Origin: a bacterium
Lineage (GTDB): Bacteria > Myxococcota_A > Bradymonadia > UBA7976 > UBA1532
Direction: 5' to 3'
Length of the DNA stretch: 53,804 nt
Assembly: GCA_030427205.1 (NCBI GenBank)
Contig: JAUHXC010000058.1
Location: 1-53,804 of the forward strand
A program made the translations under genes and the position numbers. This document shows, piece after piece, positions 40,399-47,807 of the stretch. The notes beneath the pieces were generated by a model that was not told the origin of the DNA, searched no databases, and saw only the letters and a program-made list of their open reading frames with translations. Each line of letters begins with the position of its first letter. Positions within the stretch are counted from its first letter, which is position 1.

Positions 40399-41943
40399 TT
40401 GATCATCTGCGGCAATTGCGGTCGGGAGAACGCCGACCACTACAAGTTCTGCCTCGGCTGCGGCACCGAGCTGGCCGGCGGCACCCCGAGCGGCGCGAGC
40501 CCCAAGGCGGGCGGCGTGCCCAAGCTCGGCGGCGTGCCCAAGCTCGGCGGCGGCGGCAAGCTCAAGCTCAGCGGCGGCCTCTTCGGCAAGAAGGGCGGCC
40601 TGGGCGGCAAGCCCGGCGGGCTCTCGGGCCTCGGCCTCGCCGGCCGACTCAACGCGGGTAAGACCGAGCCCGAAGCGGACGAGACCGAGGACGAGGCCGA
40701 CGAGCAGGTCGCGGCGCCCGACGCGGCGCCCGCTGCGGCGAACGACGCCGATACGCCGGAGCCGGCCGACGAGATCGTGGTGCCGGAGGATGACGTCGAG
40801 ATCGCCGACGACGACGGCTTCGACGGCGAGATCGAGGTCGCTGATCCCGATGACGACCCCTTCGAGGGCATCGAGAGCGACCCGCCGGTCGCGACCCCGC
40901 TCGACGGGCCGGAGCTGATCGAGGACGAGGCCGAGGACGTCGACGCGTTCGACGACGATGACTTCGAGCCGCTCGAGGCGCCGGTGGTGGCCCGCCCGGC
41001 GCGTCCGGCGCAGGCCGCCCCGGTCGGTCCGCCGCCGATGGCGCAGGCGGTGCCGGTGGAGCCGTCCCGCGCCCGGGCGATCTCCCAGCCGCCGGCGATG
41101 GACGCCCCCGAAGAGCCCGACGACATCGACGACTCGCTGCACGAAGACGCGCTGCCCGCCGGGCGGGTCTGCCAGGCGTGCGGCGCGATCGTGCCCGACG
41201 GCTTCAAGTTCTGCGGCGTCTGCGGCAGCCGCTACGATGCCCCCCAGGCGGCGCCGGCCTCCGCGCGCAAGGCGCCGGTGGTGCAGACCGCCGGCGCGCC
41301 GTCGGCTCACCTGGTGCTCATCCACCCCGATGGCACCGAGGGCGAGATCTTCCCGCTCAACGCCGGGGAGACGACGGTCGGCCGCTCGCACCCCTCGCCG
41401 ATCTTCGCCGAGGATCCGTTCCTCTCGCCGCGCCACGCGACGTTCTACTTCGTGCAGGGCCAGCTCTACGTGCGGGACGAGAGCAGCCTCAACGGCGTCT
41501 TCCTGCGCATCCGCGCCGAGGTCGAGCTGTTCCACTGGGACATGTTCCGCATCGGCCAGCAGCTGCTGCGCTTCGAAGAGATGAGCCAGGTGCGGCCGAT
41601 CATGCCCGGCTCGGGGGATGGCACCACCGTGATGGGCTCGCCGGTGCGCGGCACTTGGGGCCGGCTGGCCTCGGTGGTGGCGCTCGATACGACCACCTCG
41701 GTCTGGCCGCTGCGCAAGCCCGAGGTCTACCTCGGCCGCGAGCGCGGCGAGATGTGCTTCCCCGACGACGGCTTCGTCAGCGGCTCGCACTGCAAGGTGT
41801 CGATGCGTCGCGGTCGCTTCTTCCTCGGCGACCTCGACAGCACCAACGGCACCTACCTGCGCATCAAGGGCGAGGGCATCGTCACCCGCGGTGATCTGCT
41901 GCTGCTCGGCCAGCAGCTGTTCAAGGTGCAGCTCAACCGCTGA
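40399..41943 (+). CDS. Longer zinc-ribbon/FHA protein with two zinc ribbons and acidic linker
   Basis: The frame starts at TTG 40399, preceded by GAGGGGG about 8 bases upstream, and encodes 514 residues. Zinc ribbon 1 (ICGNCGRENADHYKFCLGCG) opens the protein, followed by a Gly/Lys repeat segment (KLGGVPKLGGGGKLKLSGG), a long acidic, disordered linker and zinc ribbon 2 (VCQACGAIVPDGFKFCGVCG, about 255-275). Two FHA domains end it (GETTVGRSHPSPIFAEDPFL with SPRH, and VYLGRERGEMCFPDDGFVSG with SGSHC, STNGTYLRI). The ribbon-FHA-FHA core matches the upstream gene, so the pair arose by duplication, with this copy extended. An upstream in-frame ATG at 40138 lies inside the first gene and is a shadow. 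Confidence 0.88.
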   Translation: MIICGNCGRENADHYKFCLGCGTELAGGTPSGASPKAGGVPKLGGVPKLGGGGKLKLSGGLFGKKGGLGGKPGGLSGLGLAGRLNAGKTEPEADETEDEADEQVAAPDAAPAAANDADTPEPADEIVVPEDDVEIADDDGFDGEIEVADPDDDPFEGIESDPPVATPLDGPELIEDEAEDVDAFDDDDFEPLEAPVVARPARPAQAAPVGPPPMAQAVPVEPSRARAISQPPAMDAPEEPDDIDDSLHEDALPAGRVCQACGAIVPDGFKFCGVCGSRYDAPQAAPASARKAPVVQTAGAPSAHLVLIHPDGTEGEIFPLNAGETTVGRSHPSPIFAEDPFLSPRHATFYFVQGQLYVRDESSLNGVFLRIRAEVELFHWDMFRIGQQLLRFEEMSQVRPIMPGSGDGTTVMGSPVRGTWGRLASVVALDTTTSVWPLRKPEVYLGRERGEMCFPDDGFVSGSHCKVSMRRGRFFLGDLDSTNGTYLRIKGEGIVTRGDLLLLGQQLFKVQLNR

Positions 41944-41944
41944 G

Positions 41945-41962
41945 TGGCCCGCAAACGGGCCA
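41945..41962 (+). terminator. Hairpin directly after the second FHA gene
   Basis: A perfect 7-bp stem, TGGCCCG/CGGGCCA, with a 4-base loop begins one base after the stop codon. No T-run follows, so termination is likely but not classic. Confidence 0.5.
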
Positions 41963-42309
41963 TAGAACCCGTTCGCGTCCGGCCGCCCCCACCCCCTTGC
42001 TCCCGCTGTATCCGTGTCACAGGCGGCCCGCTGAATGGCTCTGCGGGCATCTCTGCGTGCGGCCCCCGGCCTTTCTGGCAGAGCGCGCGAGATCGAGCCA
42101 GATGTTCCGCCCGAAGCTCCGGGACTGGCGTGCAAACAGGCGGACCCGGCACCACCCGGCACCAAGGTGTAGCCGCACATGCGCGACCAGACTGCCAAAC
42201 CCGCGAACCCGCAGCCGATTCGCGTCGCGGTGGGATGGTTGACACCGGAATCGGCAGACGGGACCGCACTGGGCGATGGGTCGGGATATGCCCTGAAGCC
42301 TGCCAGGCC
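41963..42309. other. Intergenic region between convergent genes
   Basis: About 350 bases without a supported gene. An inverted repeat GCCGATTC/GAATCGGC lies at 42214-42221 and 42248-42255 with a 26-base spacer. A TTGACA hexamer at 42239-42244 has no -10 box at the right distance. Nothing else stands out. Confidence 0.4.
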
Positions 42310-42621
42310 TCAAGAGCCCGGCGTGAAGCTGTAGACCGGCAGGCGCGGCAGCGTATCGGGGCGGGCGCGCAGACCCGACAGGCGCTCGACGGGCGCGCTG
42401 GTGACGATGGGCCGACACTCGAGGGCGCCGCGGTAGACCGCCTCGACCCGCGGGCGTCGGCTGCGGGCCCGCCCCTGCTCGGCGATGCCCGGCAGGCGGG
42501 CGCTCAGCGCCGAGACGAACTGCCGATCGAAGGCGGCGCCGAGGCAGTGTTGCATGCGCCGGATGCCGCCGAGAGCCAGGGCGACCGGTGCGGTGGTGTG
42601 GTAGCAGCGCTCGTCGAGCAT
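42310..42621 (-). CDS. Orphan 103-residue hypothetical protein
   Basis: From ATG 42621 the frame encodes MLDERCYHTTAPVALAL through PRLPVYSFTPGS. Codon use follows the genome's GC-rich third-position pattern, which supports a real gene. GGAG and GAGG lie 11-19 bases upstream. It has three Cys, many Arg and no signal peptide or membrane segment. I do not recognise a family. Upstream is a markedly AT-rich stretch (42655-42735) with promoter-like elements, so it is probably transcribed on its own rather than with the polysaccharide genes. Confidence 0.6.
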   Translation of the reverse strand: MLDERCYHTTAPVALALGGIRRMQHCLGAAFDRQFVSALSARLPGIAEQGRARSRRPRVEAVYRGALECRPIVTSAPVERLSGLRARPDTLPRLPVYSFTPGS

Positions 42622-42683
42622 GGCCGTCCGCCTCGTCTCCGGTCGCGATTGTCGCAACCTGCGTCACCAATATAGCGAAACAG

Positions 42684-42711
42684 AGAATACATAGATACCC
42701 AAGTCACACAA
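42684..42711 (-). promoter_or_regulatory. AT-rich promoter region of the orphan small protein gene
   Basis: On the minus strand TTGTGT (42706-42711) and TATTCT (42684-42689) are 16 bases apart within a stretch far more AT-rich than the rest of the window. TATATT at 42669-42674 is another possible -10 box. Confidence 0.35.
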
Positions 42712-42738
42712 AAAGTACCGACACGGCCTTTTTGTCCC
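42708..42738 (-). repeat. Inverted repeat ACAAAAAG/CTTTTTGT and shared TTTTTGTCCC motif
   Basis: Perfect 8-bp arms at 42708-42715 and 42728-42735 are separated by 12 bases. The right arm lies within CGGCCTTTTTGTCCC (42724-42738), which recurs with one extra A at 47707-47722. It may be a regulator site or a weak terminator for the gene ending at 42790. Confidence 0.45.
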
Positions 42739-42789
42739 ATGGCACGGTACGAATCGTCGCTGACGAGCGCCGCAGACGCGCGGGGCCGT

Positions 42790-44715
42790 TCAGAGCGGGT
42801 CGCGGCGCCGGGCGATGCGATACACCGGCCGCGGCCCGGGCCCGTGGTGCGCGGCGAGGCCCACCCCCAGCCCCATCGCGGCGAAGAACAGCAGGGCGAC
42901 GGGCAGCGCATACAGCCCGTCGCTGACGAAGAACAAGAGCCCGCAGCCGCACAGCCCGGCCAGCGTCGCCCGCAGATCGTCCCGCGCCCGCGGGTCGTCG
43001 ACGGGCGTGCGGGCCATCATGCGCAGCCCGCCGAGGAAGAACCCCAGGAAGAACACCAGCCCCAGCGGGCCATGGTCGACGAGCAGCGTCAGATACATCG
43101 AGTGCAGCTCGAGCGGCGGCTTGTGGTCACGCCAGGTATCGCGCTGGGCGAGGCGGCCCAGCATGCGCGGGCCGACCCCGGTGACCCAGTGCAGGTCGGG
43201 CAGGGCCGGATCGCCGTCGAGGGCGGCGAGCACCGCCTGCTGGCGCTCGACGACCCGCTGCACGTCGCTCAGCGCGCGCGTCGGCTGCAGCCGGGCGTCG
43301 CCCACCGCCGCCAGCCCGCCGACCAGCACCGCGAAGCCCAGCGCGACGGCCAGCAGCCGTCGACGTCCCCCGGGGGCGAGGAAGACCGCCAGAGCCACCG
43401 CGCCCGCCAGGATGCCCGAGCGGGTCAGCGTCGCGACGCCGCCGAGCATCAGCATCGCCGCGCCGATCCGCCACAGCGTGCGCGCCGGCCCCCGCGCGTG
43501 GCGCCCGCGAGACAGCGCCAGGGGCAGGGCCAGCACCACCACCGACGCGAAGAGGATCGGGCTGACCAGGGTGCCCGAGACCCGCCCGAAGCCGGCCCCC
43601 TCGACCATGGCGAACAGCCGCGGGCCCAGATCGAGCGCGGCCATCGCCGCCGTCGCCGCGACCAGGGTGCCGACCAGCGGCCCGCGGGCGGTCGTCACCA
43701 TGCGCGAGTTGAGCACCAGCCCGAAGACGACCGCGCCGTTGCACACGTACCAGCCCAGCCCGCGCAGGCCGGCGAGCGGGTCGGGCCCGAACGGCAGCAT
43801 CAGCGTCGAGATGCCCAGAAAGCCGATCAGCGGCAGGTCGACCGGCGTGCGCAGCGCGGTGGTCTTGGCCCGCTCGGCGCGGCGGCGCAGCAGGTGGAAG
43901 AACACCGTCAGCGGCGGCACCAGATACAGCGGATTCACCTCGACGCCGCCGGGATACACGGTGAACGCGCGGTGCACCTCGGCGGGCAGCAGCAGGACGG
44001 CGACCAGCAGCCAGCCGAACAAGAGCGTCGTGGTGAAGATGCGCGACATCAGCCGCACGAAGGTCAGCCCGATGAGCCCCAGGTCGAGCCACGGCGAGCG
44101 GCGGGCGATGTAGAGCACGTCGTAGAAGAGCTTGTGCCGCGGCCGGGTGTAGTAGCCGCCGCGCACCTGGGCCAGGCCGGTGATGCCCGGCCGCACCACG
44201 AACCGCCGCCCGTAGCCCGGGATGGCGGCGGTGTGGCGTTCGAGGAAGATCGGCCGCAGCGGGCGCGGCCCGACCAGCGCCATGTCGCCGCGCAGCACGT
44301 TGAACAGCTGCGGCAGCTCGTCGAGCCGATAGCGCCGCAAGAACGGCCCCACGGCGGTGAAGTGGTCTTCGTCCTGGCGCACCAGCCGCCCGCCGATGCG
44401 CTGCTCGCTGCCGACCTTCATCGTGCGGAACTTGTAGATGCGAAAGCGCCGCTGCCCGCGGCCGACCCGCTCGCCGCGATACAGCGCCGGCCCGGGCGAG
44501 GTCAGCCGCACCGCCAGGGCGATGAGCAGCATCAGCGGGGCGAGCAGCAGCAGGCCCAGCAGCGCCGCGACGACGGTGAACCCGCGGCTGACGGCGTCGT
44601 ACAGCGGCCGCTCGGGCAGCGCGCGGGTGCTCGGCATGACCCGGCCGGCGGTCGGACCGGCGGCCGCCCGCAGCCCGACCCATGCCCGCAGACCTCGACC
44701 CGGGCGGCGCTTCAT
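42790..44715 (-). CDS. Sugar-phosphate transferase fused to an O-antigen-ligase-like membrane protein
   Basis: The 641-residue protein has two parts. Residues about 35-230 are a bacterial sugar transferase that starts polysaccharide synthesis by adding sugar-1-phosphate to undecaprenyl phosphate: a membrane helix, then LYRGERVGRGQRRFRIYKFR, RRYRLDELPQLFNVLRGDMA, LVGPRPLRP and FVVRPGITGLAQVRG. Residues about 250-635 are a multi-spanning O-antigen ligase/Wzy-like domain with a large outer loop (WVTGVGPRMLGRLAQRDTW, PPLELHSMYLTLLVDHGPLG). The two steps usually belong to separate proteins. ATG 44715 overlaps the asnB stop as ATGA. The locus probably makes or attaches a surface polysaccharide. Confidence 0.9.
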   Translation of the reverse strand: MKRRPGRGLRAWVGLRAAAGPTAGRVMPSTRALPERPLYDAVSRGFTVVAALLGLLLLAPLMLLIALAVRLTSPGPALYRGERVGRGQRRFRIYKFRTMKVGSEQRIGGRLVRQDEDHFTAVGPFLRRYRLDELPQLFNVLRGDMALVGPRPLRPIFLERHTAAIPGYGRRFVVRPGITGLAQVRGGYYTRPRHKLFYDVLYIARRSPWLDLGLIGLTFVRLMSRIFTTTLLFGWLLVAVLLLPAEVHRAFTVYPGGVEVNPLYLVPPLTVFFHLLRRRAERAKTTALRTPVDLPLIGFLGISTLMLPFGPDPLAGLRGLGWYVCNGAVVFGLVLNSRMVTTARGPLVGTLVAATAAMAALDLGPRLFAMVEGAGFGRVSGTLVSPILFASVVVLALPLALSRGRHARGPARTLWRIGAAMLMLGGVATLTRSGILAGAVALAVFLAPGGRRRLLAVALGFAVLVGGLAAVGDARLQPTRALSDVQRVVERQQAVLAALDGDPALPDLHWVTGVGPRMLGRLAQRDTWRDHKPPLELHSMYLTLLVDHGPLGLVFFLGFFLGGLRMMARTPVDDPRARDDLRATLAGLCGCGLLFFVSDGLYALPVALLFFAAMGLGVGLAAHHGPGPRPVYRIARRRDPL

Positions 44716-46616
44716 CGGGCCGCCGTCCAGCGACGGCGCAGGGCGCGGCGGGAGAGCATCAGGCACAGCAGGGTCCACAGCGGTCGGCTGTGGTCTGCAT
44801 GTCGCCCGCGGTGCTCGGCGATCAGCCGCCGCACCGGCCGCGGATCGAGCAACCCGTCGGCGCGGATCGCCGCCGGGTCGAGCAGATCGTGCACCAGCGG
44901 GGCCAGCGGACCGTTCAGCCAGCGGGCCATCGGCACGTTGAAGCCCGCCTTGCGCCGGGTCAGCACGCCCGCCGGCACCCGCCCCGCCAGCGCCGCCTTC
45001 AGCACCACCTTGGTCACCGGCCAGCGCAGCTTGTGCCCCGCCGGCCAGCGGTCGACCCGCTCGACGAGCCGGTGGTCGAGCAGCGGCACGCGAATCTCGA
45101 GGCCGTGCAGCATGCCGACCCGATCGGCCTTCACCAGGATGTCGTCGGGCAGATAGATCGCCCGATCACAGGCCAGCAGCGCGTCCAGCCCGGTACCCGC
45201 GCCCGGCGCGGCCGCCGCCGCCTCGAAGAGCCGCAGCGTGGGCTCGATCTCACTGGCCGCGGGCACCAGCGAGCGGCGCAGGTCCTCGGCCATGAACTGC
45301 TTGAAGCGATAGTGGGCCTCGACCGCCGGGCGCTCGGCGGCGGCGACGAAGGCCCGGGCCTTGAGGTCGAAGCTGACCTTGCCGTGGCTCACCGGCAGCC
45401 GGTCGACGAGCCGCGGGGCCAGGGCGCGCAGCGGCGTCGGCAGCCGCCGCCACGCCTTGCCCAGCGCCCAGGCGAAGTGGGTGCGATAGCCGGCGAAGAG
45501 CTCGTCGCCGCCGTCGCCGCCGAGGGCCACTGTGACCTGTTTGCGGGCGACGCGGCACAGCGACCACAGCGGGATCGCGCTGCTGTCGGCGAACGGCTGG
45601 TCCATCATCGGGGTCAGCGCGTCGACGATCGCCGCCGGATCGGGGCGCACCGTCTCGACGTGGTGCTCGGCCCCCAGCGCCCGGGCGGTGGCCGCCGCCT
45701 GGACCGACTCGTCGTAGTCGGCGTCTTCGAAGCGCACGGTGAACGCCGGCCGGCGGGCGCCCACCTCGCGCAGGGCCCACAGGATCGCCGCCGAGTCGAC
45801 GCCGCCGCTGAGGAAGACGCCCAGCGGCACGTCGGCCATCAAGCGGGCGGAGACCGCCTCGACCAGCGCCGGCCGCAGCACGTCAGCCGCGGCGCGCAGG
45901 CTGGGGATCGGACCCGGCTCGGCGACCGCGCTGGCCAGCCGGGCCCGCCAGTAGCGCCAGATGCGCACCCGCCCCGCGCGCCACTCGAGCCCATGCCCCG
46001 GCGGCAGCTGGCGGATGCCGCGGTACAGCGTGCGCGGGCCGGGCACGTAGGTCAGCCCCAGGTAGTCGTGCAGCGCTTGGTGGTCGATGGCGGTGTCGAC
46101 CACGCCCGCCGCCAAGAGCGCCTTGATCTCGCTGGCGAAGAGCAACCCGCCGTCGGGTCGTTGGGCGTAGAACAGCGGCTTGATGCCCAGCCGATCGCGG
46201 GCCAGCAGCAGCCGGCGGGCCGTCGGATCATACAGCGCGAAGGCGAACATGCCGTCGAGGTCGGCGAGCAGGTCGAGCCCGCGCTCGGCGTACAGCGCCG
46301 GGATGATCTCGGTGTCGCTGCGCCCTTCGAAGTGCGGCCAGGCCGCCCGCAAGCCCGCCCGCAGCGCGTCGTGGCCGTAGATCTCGCCGTTGAAGACCAG
46401 CGAGAGCCCGCCGCGGTGCATCGGCTGCGCGCCGGCCGGGCTGCCGTCGACGATGGCCAGCCGGCGATGGGCCAGCCCCACCGCGACGTCGTCGGCGGCC
46501 GCCGTCCACAGCCCCTCACCGTCGGGGCCGCGGTGGGCCAGCGTCGCGCCCATGGCCGCCAGCCGCGCCCGATCGACCGGCGCCGTCGGCCCCACATAGC
46601 CCGCCAGACCGCACAT
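44712..46616 (-). CDS. asnB: Glutamine-hydrolysing asparagine synthetase-like amidotransferase
   Basis: The 634-residue protein starts MCGLAGYVG, with the catalytic Cys2 exposed after Met removal, which fixes ATG 46616; the longer open frame upstream would bury it. The glutaminase domain (1 to about 210) has RRLAIVD, LVFNGEIY and RSDTEIIPALYAERG. The synthetase domain has the ATP P-loop FLSGGVDSAAILWAL and GGDGGDELFAGY. Such AsnB-like enzymes in polysaccharide loci often amidate sugars or act in exosortase-linked exopolysaccharide clusters rather than making asparagine. Its stop overlaps the sugar transferase-ligase start. The exact substrate is not known. Confidence 0.93.
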   Translation of the reverse strand: MCGLAGYVGPTAPVDRARLAAMGATLAHRGPDGEGLWTAAADDVAVGLAHRRLAIVDGSPAGAQPMHRGGLSLVFNGEIYGHDALRAGLRAAWPHFEGRSDTEIIPALYAERGLDLLADLDGMFAFALYDPTARRLLLARDRLGIKPLFYAQRPDGGLLFASEIKALLAAGVVDTAIDHQALHDYLGLTYVPGPRTLYRGIRQLPPGHGLEWRAGRVRIWRYWRARLASAVAEPGPIPSLRAAADVLRPALVEAVSARLMADVPLGVFLSGGVDSAAILWALREVGARRPAFTVRFEDADYDESVQAAATARALGAEHHVETVRPDPAAIVDALTPMMDQPFADSSAIPLWSLCRVARKQVTVALGGDGGDELFAGYRTHFAWALGKAWRRLPTPLRALAPRLVDRLPVSHGKVSFDLKARAFVAAAERPAVEAHYRFKQFMAEDLRRSLVPAASEIEPTLRLFEAAAAAPGAGTGLDALLACDRAIYLPDDILVKADRVGMLHGLEIRVPLLDHRLVERVDRWPAGHKLRWPVTKVVLKAALAGRVPAGVLTRRKAGFNVPMARWLNGPLAPLVHDLLDPAAIRADGLLDPRPVRRLIAEHRGRHADHSRPLWTLLCLMLSRRALRRRWTAAR

Positions 46617-46740
46617 CAGCGCGGCTCGCGGGCGGGTGACGATGGCTGCAGGGGAGCGGGCACGGGCCTCCTGGGTCGATCGCGGGCCGCCGGCGGCCGA
46701 CGCGTCTGCGGCCGCATCTTGGTGCGCCGATCGGAGCGCG

Positions 46741-47604
46741 TCAATCGGCGGCGGCGGTCCAGGCGCCGGCCGGCGGCCGCCAGACGCCGCGGGTGCGGCC
46801 TGCGGGGCGGAACCCATGCCGCTGATAGAGGCGCCACGCGGGCCCCTTCTCGTCGACGAGGATGACCAGCTGCGCGAGGCCCAGCGGGCCGAGGCCGTCG
46901 CGACAGACCCGCGACAAGAGCGCCGAGCAGACGCCGCGCCCGCGGAAGTCGGGGTGGGTCTTGACCGCCTGGAAGCGGGCCACGGGCAGGGTCACGTCGA
47001 CCCCGTCGGCGGGCAGCCCGGCCGGGGCCTCGTCGACCACGTAGAGCCCCATGTCGCCGACCACCCGGCCGTCGATGCGGGCCAGGTACCAGTGCAGGCG
47101 CCCCGCGTCCGCCTCGCGCCGCCGCTCGGCGACGAGCCCCTCGACGTAGGCGGCGTAGGCCTCGGCGGTATGCCGCCGATCGCGGCTGACCACCGCCAGC
47201 TCGACGGTGGCCTGCCAGTCGGCGTCGCCCGCGACCCGATCGATGCGCAGACCCGGCGGCAGCGGGCGCGCGGACGGCGGCGCCGAGAGGGTCATCACCA
47301 CGCAGTCTTCGGTTTCGAAGCCGCGCTCGGCGAAGCCCGCGACGGTCGCGGCGTCGCCCGCGTGATCCTGCCAGCCGATGGCGACGTGGCCCACCTGCGG
47401 ATCGTCGGCGAAGGTCTCGGCGAAGACCGCCAGCCAGCGCTCGATCGCCGCGGGCGGCGGCGCCGTGGGCAGCAGCAGGAAGTTGCCCCAGTAGAAGGTC
47501 GGCATCGATCGACAGCGCACCGTGAGATGATCCGGCCGGCGCTGGATCTCGGCGGCCGCGCCCAGGGTCGCGATGTCGGTCAGGTAGCCCAGGTTGGTCA
47601 GCAT
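46741..47604 (-). CDS. GNAT-family N-acetyltransferase
   Basis: The 287-residue protein has a C-terminal GNAT domain with the acetyl-CoA loop (FRGRGVCSALLSRVCRDGLG) and the terminal strand with LVDEKGPAWRLYQRHGFRPA. The N-terminal half (YLTDIATLGAAAEI, MPTFYWGNFLLLP, WLAVFAETFADDPQVGHVAI) resembles a degenerate second GNAT unit, as in tandem GNAT proteins. ATG 47604 has GGGAGGAG 6 bases upstream; the open frame reaches 47796, but those codons are AT-rich and not protein-like. It is 124 bases upstream of asnB on the same strand. The acceptor is unknown. Confidence 0.88.
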   Translation of the reverse strand: MLTNLGYLTDIATLGAAAEIQRRPDHLTVRCRSMPTFYWGNFLLLPTAPPPAAIERWLAVFAETFADDPQVGHVAIGWQDHAGDAATVAGFAERGFETEDCVVMTLSAPPSARPLPPGLRIDRVAGDADWQATVELAVVSRDRRHTAEAYAAYVEGLVAERRREADAGRLHWYLARIDGRVVGDMGLYVVDEAPAGLPADGVDVTLPVARFQAVKTHPDFRGRGVCSALLSRVCRDGLGPLGLAQLVILVDEKGPAWRLYQRHGFRPAGRTRGVWRPPAGAWTAAAD

Positions 47605-47706
47605 GCGGCTCCTCCCGTCGATGACGGGCAGAATACGGCCCGCGGCGTCGCGAAGCAGCCTCACCGGGGCCATATTCGACAAAACCCGAGCGCTCTTGGT
47701 GGTTTC

Positions 47707-47722
47707 CGGCCATTTTTGTCCC
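47707..47722 (-). promoter_or_regulatory. Second copy of the CGGCC(A)TTTTTGTCCC motif
   Basis: The minus-strand element GGGACAAAAATGGCCG lies about 103 bases upstream of the GNAT start, matching the position (about 103 bases) of the near-identical element upstream of the orphan gene start at 42621. It sits in another AT-rich segment (about 47690-47770). Confidence 0.35.
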
Positions 47723-47775
47723 CTGCCGAATTCCAGCCAACGCGAAAACATCCACAAAAACTGAAAACATGAACC

Positions 47776-47781
47776 TATACT
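47776..47781 (+). promoter_or_regulatory. Candidate -10 box (TATACT) of the large metallopeptidase gene
   Basis: TATACT lies 26 bases before ATG 47808, within an AT-rich stretch; no clear -35 box is visible. GGGAG 5-9 bases before the ATG is a good Shine-Dalgarno site, so this gene is leadered. Confidence 0.45.
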
Positions 47782-47807
47782 GGACGGCGAATACACCGGG
47801 AGCCCCC

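Noticed and set aside
42239..42244. A TTGACA hexamer in the 41963-42309 intergenic region
   Set aside because: No -10 box lies 16-18 bases downstream and no gene follows on the plus strand.
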